64,000 nucleotides of DNA from Sphingobium sp. AP50 (GTDB lineage Bacteria; Pseudomonadota; Alphaproteobacteria; Sphingomonadales; Sphingomonadaceae): the NCBI RefSeq assembly GCF_900109095.1, contig NZ_FNYZ01000001.1, positions 682,001-746,000 on the forward strand. Reading direction: 5' to 3'. Position numbers and translations under genes: made by a program. The notes below the pieces were generated by a model. That model was not told the origin of the DNA. It made no database searches and saw only the letters and a program-made list of their open reading frames with translations. Positions 8,436 through 18,625 of this stretch are shown piece after piece; the stretch's first letter is position 1, and every line of letters begins with the position of its first letter.

Positions 8436-10286
8436 TCAGCGTTCGATCTGGCTGACGTCGCGCACCGCGCCCTTGGCGGCGTTGGTGGTCATCGCAGCAT
8501 AGGCGCGCAGGGCCGGGGAGACTTCGCGCTTGCGGCCGAAGGGCTTCCACGCCTTGGCGCCGCGCGCTTCCATTTCGGCGCGGCGTTCGGCCAGCAGCGC
8601 ATCGTCCAGATCGACCTTGATGACGCGCGCCGGGATGTCGATGACGATCGGGTCTCCAGTCTGGACCAGCGCGATCATGCCGCCCTCGGCCGCTTCGGGG
8701 GAAACATGGCCGATCGACAGGCCCGACGTGCCGCCGGAGAAGCGCCCGTCGGTGATCAGCGCGCAGGCCTTGCCCAGGCCCTTCGATTTCAGATAGCTGG
8801 TCGGATAGAGCATTTCCTGCATGCCCGGCCCGCCCTTTGGCCCTTCATAACGGATGATGACGACGTCATTCGCCTTCACCTCATTGCCAAGGATGCCCGC
8901 GACCGCCGCGTCCTGGCTTTCATAGACACGCGCCGTGCCGTGGAAGACGAGGATGCTTTCATCCACGCCCGCCGTTTTCACGATGCAGCCTTCGGGCGCC
9001 AGATTGCCATAGAGCACGGCGATGCCGCCATCCTTCGAGAAAGCATGTTCGACCGAGCGGATCACGCCCTTTTCGCGGTCGGTGTCCAGCTCTTCCCAGC
9101 GTTCGGACTGGCTGAAGGCGGTCTGCGTCGGCACGCCGCCGGGCGCTGCGCGATAGAAGTTGCGTACTTCCTCGCTATTGGTGCGGCCAATATCCCAGCG
9201 GGCGAGCGCGGCCGACATGGTCGGCGCATGCACGGTCGGCAATGATCCGTCGATCAGGCCGCCCCGCTCCAGTTCACCCAGGATGGCCATGATGCCGCCG
9301 GCGCGATGGACGTCCTCCATATGCACGTCATTCTTGGCGGGCGCGACCTTGCACAGGCAGGGAACGCGACGCGACAGCCGGTCGATATCGGCCATAGTGA
9401 AGTCGATGCCGCCCTCGAACGCGGCGGCTAGCAGGTGCAGCACGGTGTTGGACGAGCCGCCCATGGCGATATCCAGGCTCATCGCATTTTCGAACGCGGC
9501 GAAATTGGCGATGTTGCGCGGCAGGACGCTCTCGTCATCCTGCTCATAATAGCGCTTGGTGATGTCGACGATCAGATGCCCCGCTTCGCGGAACAGCCGT
9601 TCGCGATCGCTATGGGTGGCCAGCGTCGATCCATTGCCCGGCAGCGACAGGCCCAGCGCTTCTGTCAGGCAGTTCATCGAATTGGCGGTGAACATGCCCG
9701 AACAGCTGCCGCAGGTCGGGCAGGCCGACCGTTCGATGGTCTTCACTTCTTCATCGGTATAATTTTCGTCGGCGGCAACGACCATCGCGTCGACCAGATC
9801 GAGCGCGACCTTCTTGCCGCGCACGGTGGCTTTGCCCGCTTCCATCGGCCCGCCGGACACGAACACGACCGGGATGTTGAGGCGCATCGCGGCCATCAGC
9901 ATGCCGGGCGTGATCTTGTCGCAGTTGGAGATGCACACGATCGCGTCGGCGCAATGGGCATTGACCATATATTCGACGCTGTCGGCGATCAGGTCGCGGC
10001 TGGGCAGCGAATAGAGCATGCCGCCATGGCCCATGGCGATGCCGTCATCGACCGCGATGGTGTTGAATTCCTTGGCGACGCCGCCCGCCGCCTCAATCTC
10101 GCGCGCGACGAGCTGGCCAAGGTCTTTTAGGTGGACGTGACCGGGCACGAACTGGGTAAAGCTGTTGGCAATGGCGATGATCGGCTTGCCGAAATCCTCG
10201 TCCTTCATCCCCGTCGCGCGCCACAGGCCGCGCGCGCCCGCCATGTTGCGGCCGTGGGTGGTGGTACGGGAACGATAGGCAGGCAT
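8436..10286 (-). CDS. ilvD: Dihydroxy-acid dehydratase
   Basis: 616 residues, the usual IlvD length. It catalyses dehydration of 2,3-dihydroxy-isovalerate and -methylvalerate in valine, leucine and isoleucine synthesis, with an iron-sulfur cluster. Family blocks seen: [20 protein letters not shown] at the start, [46 protein letters not shown], and [22 protein letters not shown] near the C-terminus, with cysteines that can hold the cluster. It is distinct from the sugar-acid dehydratase of the same superfamily at 32915-34717. It is transcribed away from the LysR gene at 10477. Confidence 0.96.
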   Translation of the reverse strand: MPAYRSRTTTHGRNMAGARGLWRATGMKDEDFGKPIIAIANSFTQFVPGHVHLKDLGQLVAREIEAAGGVAKEFNTIAVDDGIAMGHGGMLYSLPSRDLIADSVEYMVNAHCADAIVCISNCDKITPGMLMAAMRLNIPVVFVSGGPMEAGKATVRGKKVALDLVDAMVVAADENYTDEEVKTIERSACPTCGSCSGMFTANSMNCLTEALGLSLPGNGSTLATHSDRERLFREAGHLIVDITKRYYEQDDESVLPRNIANFAAFENAMSLDIAMGGSSNTVLHLLAAAFEGGIDFTMADIDRLSRRVPCLCKVAPAKNDVHMEDVHRAGGIMAILGELERGGLIDGSLPTVHAPTMSAALARWDIGRTNSEEVRNFYRAAPGGVPTQTAFSQSERWEELDTDREKGVIRSVEHAFSKDGGIAVLYGNLAPEGCIVKTAGVDESILVFHGTARVYESQDAAVAGILGNEVKANDVVIIRYEGPKGGPGMQEMLYPTSYLKSKGLGKACALITDGRFSGGTSGLSIGHVSPEAAEGGMIALVQTGDPIVIDIPARVIKVDLDDALLAERRAEMEARGAKAWKPFGRKREVSPALRAYAAMTTNAAKGAVRDVSQIER

Positions 10287-10463
10287 GACTCAGATCCTTC
10301 AGGGAATATTCGCGGTCCCTCTACAGCCGAGGACCGGGCTTTGAAACATATTATTCCTTTTTTGGATGCATTGCGTCATTTTCTTGCGTCCGATTATCGC
10401 ACTCGCTCGACATTCCGGCGCATGGGCCAGCGCAAGCGGCATTGCCCGCGCGCTTCCCCCGCC

Positions 10464-10478
10464 ATAGATAACATCTAT
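10464..10478. promoter_or_regulatory. LysR-type operator, perfect 15-bp palindrome
   Basis: ATAGAT-AAC-ATCTAT is a perfect inverted repeat fitting the LysR core T-N11-A and, base for base, one half of the OxyR-type consensus ATAG-N7-CTAT. It overlaps the first two bases of the LysR gene start codon at 10477, a position that suits autorepression, and lies in the ilvD-LysR divergent region. Confidence 0.55.
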
Positions 10479-11358
10479 GATCGATCGCTATCCCATCCGC
10501 TATTTTCTGGCCGTCGTCGACCATGGCAATTTCTCCCGCGCCGCCGCGCAATGCCATGTATCGCAACCCACCTTGTCGGTTGGCATCGCCAAGCTGGAGC
10601 GCGCGCTGGGCACGGCCCTGTTCGAACGCAGCAACCGGCGGGTCGAACTGACGCCGGCCGGTGCGCGCTTCGCCGTCCACGCCCGGCGGATCGAGGCGGA
10701 GTTTAATCAGGCCGAACGTTCGGTCCATGGGCAGGATGCGCAGGCGACGATCAGGCTGGGGATGCTGACGACCATCCCCACGGCATGGCATGAAGCGCTG
10801 GCGCGCGCGTTGCGCCCCCATGCAGCCACGGAGCGGGTCGAATTTGTCGAAGCACGCGAGCGCGACCTGATCGACCGGCTGGCACGAGGGCGGATCGATC
10901 TGGCGCTGACGCTGGTGCGGGCGGAGGATGATCGCTTTGTCGCCGAACCGCTGTTCGATGAAGCCTATCGGCTGGCGTTAAGTCTGGATCACCCGCTGGC
11001 CGCCACATCCTCCGTGCCGGCGGAGGCGCTGGCCGACAATGTCATGATCGCGCGCCGCAATTGTGAGGCGCTGGCCGATACCAGTCGCCACTTCACCGCG
11101 CGTGGCGTGCGTCCCTTCTTCGCGGCCAAGACCGCGAATGACGATCGCGCGGTGGCGCTGGTGCGGGCGGGGCTGGGGGTGACGGTGATGCCTGCCTGCT
11201 TCGCCCAGTCGGGCATTGCCATGCCGGAACTGGCGGGCTTCACCCTGACCCGCACCATCGGCCTGCTGGTGGCGCCCCATGCCGATGCCGCGCGCCTGCG
11301 TGCCACCGCCACCTATGGTGCGACCGCAGCCCTGATCCGCTCGCTGTTGCAGGGCTGA
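10477..11358 (+). CDS. LysR family transcriptional regulator
   Basis: 293 residues. Winged-helix DNA-binding domain at residues 1-60 (YFLAVVDHGNFSRAAAQCHVSQPTLSVGIAKLE) followed by the substrate-binding domain from about residue 88 (IRLGMLTTIPTAW). Cys194 region RRNCEAL and PACFAQSG supply two cysteines, but they are not arranged as in OxyR. Divergent from ilvD, 190 bases apart, with a perfect palindrome over its start codon. The ligand is unknown; regulation of ilvD is possible from position only. Confidence 0.88.
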   Translation: MIDRYPIRYFLAVVDHGNFSRAAAQCHVSQPTLSVGIAKLERALGTALFERSNRRVELTPAGARFAVHARRIEAEFNQAERSVHGQDAQATIRLGMLTTIPTAWHEALARALRPHAATERVEFVEARERDLIDRLARGRIDLALTLVRAEDDRFVAEPLFDEAYRLALSLDHPLAATSSVPAEALADNVMIARRNCEALADTSRHFTARGVRPFFAAKTANDDRAVALVRAGLGVTVMPACFAQSGIAMPELAGFTLTRTIGLLVAPHADAARLRATATYGATAALIRSLLQG

Positions 11359-11447
11359 TCCGCGCAAATATTGTCCCAAGGCGGGACCGGACAGCGCGTG
11401 CCCGAAACGGGGCTGGCGATGCCCAAAATCATGGTTAAGAAAGCATT

Positions 11448-12122
11448 ATGCATGTTTTCCGCCTCCCGCCCCTGCGCCTGTTAGCCCTTGGGCTCGCGGC
11501 AGGATTGTTGTCCGCTGCGCCAGCGGGTGCGGCGGATATGCTGGCGGACGCCACGCTGGCGCCGGGCGGCTATCGCTGGCTGGAGGAGGGCGGCAGCGAC
11601 GGCCCGCTCTACATGATCGTCAGCATCGAAAAGCAGCGGGTCCATGTCTATCGCGGCGACCGGCTGATCGGCATCGCCAGCGTCTCTACGGGCATGAAGG
11701 GGCATCGCACCCCGACCGGCGCCTATCCGATCCTGCAAAAGCGGGAATGGCACCGCTCCAACCTCTACAGCAATGCGCCCATGCCGTTCATGCAGCGCCT
11801 GACCTGGGACGGGATTGCGCTGCATGCGGGCCATAATCCGGGCTATCCGGCCAGCCATGGCTGCATCCGTCTGCCCTATGCCTTCGCCCGGCAACTCTTC
11901 ACGCTCACCCGGATCGGCACGCTGGTCGAAGTGACGCAGGCGCGGCTGACGGCGGCGCTGAAGCTCGATCCGCTGGTGCTGAGCGATCCCGGCAGCGCGG
12001 TGGTGAGTTTCGGGACGGGGCGGGGGACCGGCATGATCGCGCCGCCCGATTCCGAACAGGATGGCGTGCCGATGCTGGAAGTCGATCCGGCGATCTTCGG
12101 ATTGCGCCTGTCGCCCCCCTGA
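11448..12122 (+). CDS. L,D-transpeptidase (YkuD domain), exported
   Basis: 224 residues with a signal peptide ending near residue 29 (AGAA-D). The YkuD domain spans about residues 52-165, with the catalytic motif HAGHNPGYPASHGCIRLP giving His126, His137 and the nucleophile Cys139. Such enzymes form 3-3 peptidoglycan cross-links or attach proteins to peptidoglycan in the periplasm. The C-terminal 60 residues are Gly/Pro-rich and not recognised. It stands alone, convergent with the TonB receptor gene. Confidence 0.9.
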   Translation: MHVFRLPPLRLLALGLAAGLLSAAPAGAADMLADATLAPGGYRWLEEGGSDGPLYMIVSIEKQRVHVYRGDRLIGIASVSTGMKGHRTPTGAYPILQKREWHRSNLYSNAPMPFMQRLTWDGIALHAGHNPGYPASHGCIRLPYAFARQLFTLTRIGTLVEVTQARLTAALKLDPLVLSDPGSAVVSFGTGRGTGMIAPPDSEQDGVPMLEVDPAIFGLRLSPP

Positions 12123-12132
12123 TATCTGCCAG

Positions 12133-12165
12133 ATAAGAAAAAGGGGGCTGCGGTTGGCAGCCCCC
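12133..12165 (-). terminator. Intrinsic terminator of the TonB receptor gene
   Basis: A 9-bp perfect GC stem (GGGGGCTGC at 12143-12151 with 12157-12165, 5-base loop). On the minus strand it is followed by TTTTTCTTATC, placing a proper terminator directly behind the receptor stop at 12176. On the plus strand it lacks a T-run but may still slow transcription from the transpeptidase gene. Confidence 0.8.
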
Positions 12166-12175
12166 TGATCCATCA

Positions 12176-14605
12176 TCAATATTTGATGTTCAGCGTGGCG
12201 ATGGCCGTGCGGCCTGCCGCCTGGTTCGCATAATGCGAGCTATAGGCCTTGTCATAATAGCGCTTGTTCAGCACGTTCTGGACATTGACCTGCAACTGGA
12301 TCGCATCGCTGAAGCTGTAGGAGGCGTTGCCGTCGAACCGCCAGTAGCTGGGCACCATGCGCGCCAGCTGCTTGGTGATGACCACCGCACCGTTGCTGAT
12401 CGTGCGGGTGTCGGCATAGCCGCCATAGACCTTGCCCATGTAGATCGCGCCGCCGCCGACGGTGAAGGCAGGCGTGATCTTGTAATTGGTGAAAGTGGTC
12501 AGGCTGTGCTTGGGCGTGTTGGGGAAGCGCTTGCCGGTGGTGGCCGACGGCGCATAGAGCGTCACGCCCGATACGGTCGTGGCGGTATAGCCGCCATCAA
12601 CGACTTCCGAGTCCATATAGGTATAGCCACCGAACACATTCCATTCCGGCGTGATATTGCCGTTGAAGCTGAATTCGATGCCCTGCACCCGCTTTTCGCC
12701 GATGAAGCTGACCGTGCCATTGGCGTCGGTGGCGCGGGCATTTTTCGTTTCAGTGCGGAAGGCCGCCAGCGTCAGCGCCAGACTGTCATCCAGCAGGTTC
12801 CACTTGGTGCCGACTTCATAGGATTTGGTCTTTTCGACCTTCAGCGCGTCGGTCGCAGCCTGCGACGTGGTGCTGATGGCGTTGCCTTCCGAACCGTTGG
12901 CCAGGAAAGCGCCCGGAGGCGTCGCGGCGGTCGCGGTCGACACATAGATGCTGCCGTTCGACGCGGGCTTGAAGACCAGACCGACATTATAGGTCCACAG
13001 ATTGTCGGTGCGGCTGTAGCTGACCCGATTCGCGGTCGAGGTGACGGCGATGCCCGGCGTAACCGTCGTTTCATAGCGGTCGTAACGGCCGCCGATGTTC
13101 AGCAACAGCGCATCGCTGAAGGTGATCGTGTCGAAGAAGGACGCCGCCTTGGTCGTGGTGGCCGACTTCGTCCAGGTCTTCTTCGCGCTCAACACGATGG
13201 GCGATTCAACCGACGATGCGTCGCTGGCATAGCTGACCCAGGGATCATAGGGGTTGGGATCGGTCAGGCTGGTGCAGTTGTAGCGCGAGATCGAGGCCGT
13301 ACCGCAACGGCCGCCCGTCGCGCTCGTGCCGGTGGCGATGGCTGCGCCGGTCGCTGCGTTGGAGACATAGCTGCCGTTCCAGGCGACCTCTTCGCTGAAC
13401 TCCGCGCTGGCGGCGAAGCTGTTCTTGATGCCGCCGATGGTGAATTCGCCCGACAGGTCGGTCTGGTTCAGCAGACCCCAGGTTTCGCTGTAACGGCTGT
13501 TGACGCGGCGCCACACCTGACCATTGGCGACATTGCCCTGGCTGTCGTCGGGCTGGGTCCAGACATAGCCCTGCTTGCTGGTGCCGTAACGGCTGGTGTT
13601 GCGCAGGGTCACGCCGCCGTCGAACTGATGTTCGAAGCGGAAGGTCAGATTGTCGACATTGGTCTTGCGGAAATCGCGATCGGCCAGACCATAATAAGCG
13701 CCACGCGGAACCGACACCGTCTGGCCAGCCGAGTTGGTGTAGCTCTTTGCCGGACCGGTTTCGGTCACGCCGCTGGGCGCATTGGCGATGGTATAGAGAT
13801 AGGGGATGCCCGAATCCGGCAGTTCGTCGGTTTCGAGATGATAATAGCTGACGGTCAGGCTGGTGGGGCCTTCAAGACCCAGCTTGATCGAGGGCGCGAC
13901 GCCCCAGCGCTTCGACCAGATGGCGTCGCGACCGGCGACATCCTGATCATGCCACATGGCGTTCAGGCGCACACCGACGAAATCGTTGATCGGCTGGTTG
14001 ATGTCGATCGTCGCGCGCTTGTAATCGGCATTGCCCAGCGCGCCGGTAGCCGCGACGAAACGATCCGCCGTCGGCGCCTTGGTGACCAGGTTGATGGAGC
14101 CGCCGGCATTGCCGCGACCGCCCATGCTGCTGTCCGAACCCTTGACCACTTCGATCTGCTCGACCGCGAAGACTTCGCGGCTCTGCGCGCCGACGTCGCG
14201 CACGCCGTCCAGATAGGTGCTGGCCTGCGAATCCATGCCGCGAATGAAGGGGCGGTCGCCCAGCGGATTGCCGCCTTCACCGGCGCCCAGCGTGATGCCC
14301 GGCACGGTGCGCAGCGCTTCGGTCAGCGACGCGGCGGCGGTGTCCTTGATCAGCTGCGCGGGAATGACGGTCACACTCTTGGGCGTGTCCACCAGCGGCG
14401 CGGTATATTTGGGGGAGGAAGGCTTGTCGACCTTATAGCCCTGCTCGTCGATCGCGGTATCGGTGACGGTCACCGAACCCAGCTTCTGGCCTTCGGTGGC
14501 ACCTTGCTCCTGTGCGGCAGCAGCCAGCGGCATCGACACCATGCCGACGCAACTGAGCGCAAGGAAAGTCGGCGTCAGCTTGGACGCATGGGCAGATTTT
14601 GACAT
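12176..14605 (-). CDS. TonB-dependent siderophore receptor (Fiu/catecholate type)
   Basis: 809 residues with signal peptide (AAAA-QEQ near residue 32). TonB-box-like start of the mature protein (LGSVTVTD), plug domain about residues 65-190 with TPKSVTVIPAQLI, RTVPGITLGAGEGGNPLGDRPFIRGMD and VEVVKGSDSSMGGRGNAGGSINLVTK-type blocks (the last near residues 150-175), and a 22-strand barrel ending in the aromatic C-terminus LNIKY. The plug resembles Fiu/CirA-like receptors for catecholate ferric siderophores. A probable Fur site precedes it at 14643-14657. Siderophore synthesis genes are absent here, so it probably serves xenosiderophores. Confidence 0.9.
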   Translation of the reverse strand: MSKSAHASKLTPTFLALSCVGMVSMPLAAAAQEQGATEGQKLGSVTVTDTAIDEQGYKVDKPSSPKYTAPLVDTPKSVTVIPAQLIKDTAAASLTEALRTVPGITLGAGEGGNPLGDRPFIRGMDSQASTYLDGVRDVGAQSREVFAVEQIEVVKGSDSSMGGRGNAGGSINLVTKAPTADRFVAATGALGNADYKRATIDINQPINDFVGVRLNAMWHDQDVAGRDAIWSKRWGVAPSIKLGLEGPTSLTVSYYHLETDELPDSGIPYLYTIANAPSGVTETGPAKSYTNSAGQTVSVPRGAYYGLADRDFRKTNVDNLTFRFEHQFDGGVTLRNTSRYGTSKQGYVWTQPDDSQGNVANGQVWRRVNSRYSETWGLLNQTDLSGEFTIGGIKNSFAASAEFSEEVAWNGSYVSNAATGAAIATGTSATGGRCGTASISRYNCTSLTDPNPYDPWVSYASDASSVESPIVLSAKKTWTKSATTTKAASFFDTITFSDALLLNIGGRYDRYETTVTPGIAVTSTANRVSYSRTDNLWTYNVGLVFKPASNGSIYVSTATAATPPGAFLANGSEGNAISTTSQAATDALKVEKTKSYEVGTKWNLLDDSLALTLAAFRTETKNARATDANGTVSFIGEKRVQGIEFSFNGNITPEWNVFGGYTYMDSEVVDGGYTATTVSGVTLYAPSATTGKRFPNTPKHSLTTFTNYKITPAFTVGGGAIYMGKVYGGYADTRTISNGAVVITKQLARMVPSYWRFDGNASYSFSDAIQLQVNVQNVLNKRYYDKAYSSHYANQAAGRTAIATLNIKY

Positions 14606-14642
14606 GGAAACTCCCTGAATCAGTCTTTTGCTGGAGCGCTAA

Positions 14643-14657
14643 TGCGAATGATTGCCA
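14643..14657. promoter_or_regulatory. Probable Fur box upstream of the TonB receptor
   Basis: TGCGAATGATTGCCA is an imperfect palindrome centred on G14650; the half AATGCGAATGATT is typical of proteobacterial iron boxes. It lies about 40-50 bases upstream of the receptor start, the expected place for iron repression. Confidence 0.5.
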
Positions 14658-14858
14658 AATTATGCAATATCAATTGCGAGGCGTTAGCAATGAATGTCTG
14701 CCCGGTTACAATTTAGTACAATTTTATCGGTCGGATCGCGGCGCATGGCGTAGCGGGGGATCGCCCGATGCGACTCCTGCGCCGATGCGCGGTTGGACTG
14801 GGATCGCTTTTCCTGCACGATGCGTGTTGATGCCGAGGAAAGCAGAGAAGGAGGGCCG

Positions 14859-16154
14859 ATGCTGGCCGATCGCATGTCCAACCGATCGCTGCTGATCGCG
14901 GGCCTGTCCACCATTGTCGAATGGTATGATTTCACCCTCTATCTCTATCTTGCGACGTTGTTGTCCAGCACCTTCTTCGGTGGTGGCGCGGTGGGGCTGG
15001 GCGATGCGCTGGCGGGCTTTGCCATCGCCTATCTGATGCGCCCGGTCGGCGCGATCATCTTCGGTCATATCGGCGATCGGCACGGGCGGCGGCGGGCGAT
15101 GCTGCTGTCCATGGGTATGATGACGGCGGCCATGCTGGCGACGGCCATGCTGCCCACTTATGCGCAGGTCGGGCCGATGGCGGGATGGCTGATGATCGGC
15201 CTGCGCTGCCTGATGGCCTTCTCCGTCGGCGGCGAATATACCGGCGTGGTCGCCTATCTGCTGGAAGGCGCACGAGCCGAACGGCGCGGACTGGTGACGT
15301 CGCTGGCGTCGGCGGCGAGCGAAGTGGGCGCGCTGCTGGCGGCGGGAGTCTCGGCCATCGTCGTCGCCTCACTGGATGAAGCCGCGCTGGCGGCATGGGG
15401 CTGGCGCATTCCCTTTCTGGTGGGGGCGGCACTGGCCGGGATCATCCTGCTGGCGCGATCGACCATGGAAGAAACGCCCGATTTTCTCCGCCAGCGGGCC
15501 GAAGCCACGATCCCGCAAAATCCGCTGCGCCACAGCATTCGCCATCATCGTGCCGCGATCGGCCGGGGGTTTGCGATTTCGGCGCTGGGATCGATCAGCT
15601 ATTATGTCGGCATCACCTATGTCCCCGCTTTCCTGTCCGCCATGGGGACGACGGGGGAGGCGGACGCATTGTGGCTGGCGACGCTGGCGGCGCTGGCCGT
15701 CATCATCGTGACGCCGTTCACCGGATGGCTGACGGACCGGATCGGCCGACGCCCGGTGCTGGTAGGGCTCGCGCTGGCGGGCATGGTGCTGCCCGTCCTG
15801 ATGTTTGCGATGATGCAGGGCGCTTTTGCCATGGCGCTGGCTGGCGCGGTGGTTCTCGCCTGTCTGGGCGGCGCGGTCAGCGCGGTGGGGGCCGTCGCCA
15901 CGGCGGAGCAATTTCCGGGTGAAGGGCGGCTGAGCGGCCTCGCTTTCGGCGCGACCAGCGCCACCGCCCTGTTTGGTGGCTTGACGCCCTGGCTGGCGCA
16001 TCTGCTGGTGGAGCGCAGCGGCTGGGCGCCGGCGCCGGGCGCGATGATCGCGGTGGTGGCGCTCTGCGTGCTGCCTATACTGGCGCTGCTGCCGGAAACT
16101 GCGCCCTGCAAAAGCAAGGCGGCCGACCCGTCACCGGATCGGCCGCCTGCATAA
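14859..16154 (+). CDS. MFS transporter of the metabolite:H+ symporter (MHS/ProP-like) family
   Basis: 431 residues from ATG 14859, chosen for the strong GAAGGAGG site 5 bases upstream. Twelve membrane segments. Signature blocks: VEWYDFTLYLYLATLL at the first helix, GHIGDRHGRRRAM in loop 2-3, and LTDRIGRRPVL in loop 8-9. The FxxYDF/Y first-helix motif marks the family that imports dicarboxylates, shikimate, citrate or proline/betaine with protons. The substrate is unknown. Convergent with ahpF, whose stop is 8 bases beyond. Confidence 0.85.
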   Translation: MLADRMSNRSLLIAGLSTIVEWYDFTLYLYLATLLSSTFFGGGAVGLGDALAGFAIAYLMRPVGAIIFGHIGDRHGRRRAMLLSMGMMTAAMLATAMLPTYAQVGPMAGWLMIGLRCLMAFSVGGEYTGVVAYLLEGARAERRGLVTSLASAASEVGALLAAGVSAIVVASLDEAALAAWGWRIPFLVGAALAGIILLARSTMEETPDFLRQRAEATIPQNPLRHSIRHHRAAIGRGFAISALGSISYYVGITYVPAFLSAMGTTGEADALWLATLAALAVIIVTPFTGWLTDRIGRRPVLVGLALAGMVLPVLMFAMMQGAFAMALAGAVVLACLGGAVSAVGAVATAEQFPGEGRLSGLAFGATSATALFGGLTPWLAHLLVERSGWAPAPGAMIAVVALCVLPILALLPETAPCKSKAADPSPDRPPA

Positions 16155-16162
16155 ACCTTGCC

Positions 16163-17743
16163 TTATGCCGCCTGCGCTGCCTCTTCGCTGGCGGGCAAGC
16201 GGATCAGATAGTCGAAAGCGGAAAGCGCCGCCGTCGATCCCGCGCCCATGGCGATCACGATCTGCTTATAGGGAACCGTGGTGCAGTCCCCCGCCGCGAA
16301 AATGCCCGGCTGGCTGGTTTCGCCGCGCGCATCGATCTCGATCTCGCCGCGTGGCGACAAAGCGATTGCATCCTTCAGCCATTCGGTGTTCGGCACCAGA
16401 CCGATCTGGACGAAAATGCCTTCCAGTTCGACATCATGTTCGGTGCCATGGTTGCGGTCCTTGTAGGACAGGCCCGTCACCCGCTCGCCATTGCCGTCGA
16501 CCTTGGTGGTCAGCGCCGATGTGATGATCTTCACATTGGGCAGGCTGGCGAGCTTGCGCTGGAGCACCGCATCGGCCCGCAACTGGCTGTCATATTCGAT
16601 CAGCGTCACATGGGCGACGATACCGGCCAGATCGATGGCCGCTTCGACGCCGCTATTGCCGCCGCCGATCACCGCCACACGCTTGCCCGTGAACAGCGGA
16701 CCGTCGCAATGCGGGCAGTAAGCCACGCCCTTGTTGCGATACTGGTCTTCGCCCGGCACGCCCATCTGCCGCCAGCGGGCACCGGTCGACAGGATGATGG
16801 TGCGGCCCTTGAGCGATGCGCCATTTTCCAGCACGACTTCATGATAGCCGCCCTCGACCTTGGCCGGGATCAGCTTCGCTGCCTTTTGCAGGTTCATGAT
16901 CTCGACATCATAATCCTTGACGTGCGCTTCCAGAGCCGACGCCAGCTTGGGCCCTTCGGTGCGCGATACCGAGATGAAATTCTCGATATCCATCGTGTCC
17001 AGCACCTGACCGCCGAAACGCTCGGCCGCGACACCGGTGCGGATGCCCTTGCGCGCCGCATAGATGGCCGATGCCGCGCCGGCAGGACCGCCGCCGATCA
17101 CCAGAACTTCGAACGGGTCCTGCGCCTTGATCTTTTCGGCGGCACGCGCTTCGGCGCCGCTGTCGATCTTGGCGACGATCTGCTCCAGTTCCATCCGGCC
17201 TTGCCCAAAGGGTTCGCCGTTCAGGAAGATGGTGGGCACGGCCATCACCTTGCGCGCATCGACCTCATCCTTGAACAGGCCACCGTCGATCGCGACATGG
17301 CTGATCCGGGGATTGAGCACGCTCATCAGGTTCAGCGCCTGCACCACGTCGGGGCAGTTCTGGCACGACAGCGAGAAATAGGTTTCAAACGCGAAATCGC
17401 CGTCCAGATCCTTGACTTGCTGGATCAGATCCTGCGCCGCCTTCGACAGATGGCCGCCGACCTGCAACAGCGCCAGCACCAGCGAGGTGAATTCATGCCC
17501 CATCGGCAGGCCGGCGAAGGTCACGCCGATATCCGTGCCGACGCGGCGGATCATGAAGCTGGGCTTGCGCTTGTCGTTACCGGTCGCCACCGAAACCTTG
17601 TCCGATAGTTCCGCGATTTCGGTCAGCAATTCGTTCATTTCGCGCGACTTCGCGCCATCGTCCAGCGACGCCACCAGCTCGATGGGCTGCGTGATGTTCG
17701 CCATATAGGCCTTCAACTGGCCCTTGAGATTTGCGTCCAACAT
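16163..17743 (-). CDS. ahpF: Alkyl hydroperoxide reductase subunit F (NADH:peroxiredoxin reductase)
   Basis: 526 residues from the start at 17743 (GGAG 10 bases upstream). It passes electrons from NADH via FAD to AhpC. The N-terminal double thioredoxin fold holds the CQNC pair at Cys127 and Cys130; the FAD domain begins [21 protein letters not shown] near residue 213; the redox pair CPHC is at Cys343 and Cys346; the FAD C-terminal motif [15 protein letters not shown] is present. Cysteine positions match the E. coli enzyme within two residues. It follows ahpC after 179 bases with a hairpin between. Confidence 0.96.
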   Translation of the reverse strand: MLDANLKGQLKAYMANITQPIELVASLDDGAKSREMNELLTEIAELSDKVSVATGNDKRKPSFMIRRVGTDIGVTFAGLPMGHEFTSLVLALLQVGGHLSKAAQDLIQQVKDLDGDFAFETYFSLSCQNCPDVVQALNLMSVLNPRISHVAIDGGLFKDEVDARKVMAVPTIFLNGEPFGQGRMELEQIVAKIDSGAEARAAEKIKAQDPFEVLVIGGGPAGAASAIYAARKGIRTGVAAERFGGQVLDTMDIENFISVSRTEGPKLASALEAHVKDYDVEIMNLQKAAKLIPAKVEGGYHEVVLENGASLKGRTIILSTGARWRQMGVPGEDQYRNKGVAYCPHCDGPLFTGKRVAVIGGGNSGVEAAIDLAGIVAHVTLIEYDSQLRADAVLQRKLASLPNVKIITSALTTKVDGNGERVTGLSYKDRNHGTEHDVELEGIFVQIGLVPNTEWLKDAIALSPRGEIEIDARGETSQPGIFAAGDCTTVPYKQIVIAMGAGSTAALSAFDYLIRLPASEEAAQAA

Positions 17744-17852
17744 CTTGTGCTTCTCCATGGGGTTGGCGCGCCGCTGCGGGGCACGCGACTATCCTGTCGC
17801 CGGGATGGTGCGACCCGAAGGCCCGGCGTCAAAGATAGCGATGAATTTCGGT

Positions 17853-17875
17853 ATAAAAACCCCGCCGGGCCGGGG
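17853..17875 (-). terminator. Hairpin with T-run between ahpC and ahpF
   Basis: On the minus strand CCCCG (17875-17871) pairs with CGGGG (17864-17860), followed at once by TTTTTAT. This lies just after the ahpC stop and probably terminates part of the transcripts, giving more AhpC than AhpF, as is usual. Confidence 0.6.
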
Positions 17876-17922
17876 AGCGTCTGGCTCGACCCGGTCCGGC
17901 AGGTGCCTTTGCAGGTCTTTAC

Positions 17923-18486
17923 TTAGATCTTGCCGACGAGGTCGAGCGAAGGCGCCAGGGTGGCTTCGCCTTCTTCCCACTTGGCGGGGCAGACTTCGCC
18001 CGGATGGCTGGTCCAGTACTGGAGCGCCTTCACCTTGCGGAGCAGTTCGGCCGCGTTGCGACCCACGCCCTCGGGAGTGATTTCGACCAGCTGGATCACG
18101 CCTTCGGGATCGAGGACGAAGGTGCCACGGTCGGCCAGGCCAACGCCTTCACGCAGAACGCCGAACTGGTTCGAAATGTCGTGGTTCTGGTCGCCCAGCA
18201 TATAATAGTTGATCTTGCCGATCGCCGGCGAGGTGTCATGCCAGGCCTTGTGGCAGAAATGGGTGTCGGTCGACACCGAATAGACTTCCACGCCCATGCC
18301 CTGAAGGGTCGGGTAGATGTCGGCCAGATCTTCCAGTTCGGTCGGGCAGACGAAGGTGAAGTCGGCGGGGTAGAAGAAGAATACGGCCCACTTGCCCTTC
18401 ACGTCGGCATCGGTGACGTCGACGAACTTGCCTTCCTTGTAAGCGGTCGCCTTGAAGGGCTTCAGGGGGGTGTTGATAAGAGCCAT
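17923..18486 (-). CDS. ahpC: Alkyl hydroperoxide reductase subunit C (peroxiredoxin)
   Basis: 187 residues from the start at 18486 (AAAGGAACTGG upstream), exactly the family length. A 2-Cys peroxiredoxin reducing H2O2 and organic peroxides in the cytoplasm. Peroxidatic Cys47 lies in [13 protein letters not shown] and resolving Cys166 in [11 protein letters not shown] longer upstream open frame is not supported by composition. It is the first gene of the ahpCF unit, and a TetR gene lies upstream on the same strand. Confidence 0.97.
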   Translation of the reverse strand: MALINTPLKPFKATAYKEGKFVDVTDADVKGKWAVFFFYPADFTFVCPTELEDLADIYPTLQGMGVEVYSVSTDTHFCHKAWHDTSPAIGKINYYMLGDQNHDISNQFGVLREGVGLADRGTFVLDPEGVIQLVEITPEGVGRNAAELLRKVKALQYWTSHPGEVCPAKWEEGEATLAPSLDLVGKI

Positions 18487-18625
18487 GGGCTGTCCAGTTC
18501 CTTTAACGGGGTTGCTGTTGCCTGACCCATGTAGGGATACGGACGATTCGGGGGAAATTGGTTTTCTCGGATGCGTTAAGTGAGAAAAGCGATCACAGCC
18601 GATCTTATTGATCGACCGGATCGAC

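Noticed and set aside
10477..11358. LysR gene as oxyR because of the ATAG-N7-CTAT site and nearby ahpCF
   Set aside because: The redox cysteine pair of OxyR is not present, and the C-terminal domain reads like a general LysR effector domain.
12233..14602. A nearly 800-codon open frame on the plus strand opposite the TonB receptor
   Set aside because: Its protein is Arg/Gly/His-rich without domains and it mirrors the receptor gene exactly; such antisense frames arise from GC-rich codon bias. Similar mirrors opposite the acylase (2186-4057), the second TonB receptor (51859-54768) and the SulP gene at 59104 were rejected likewise.
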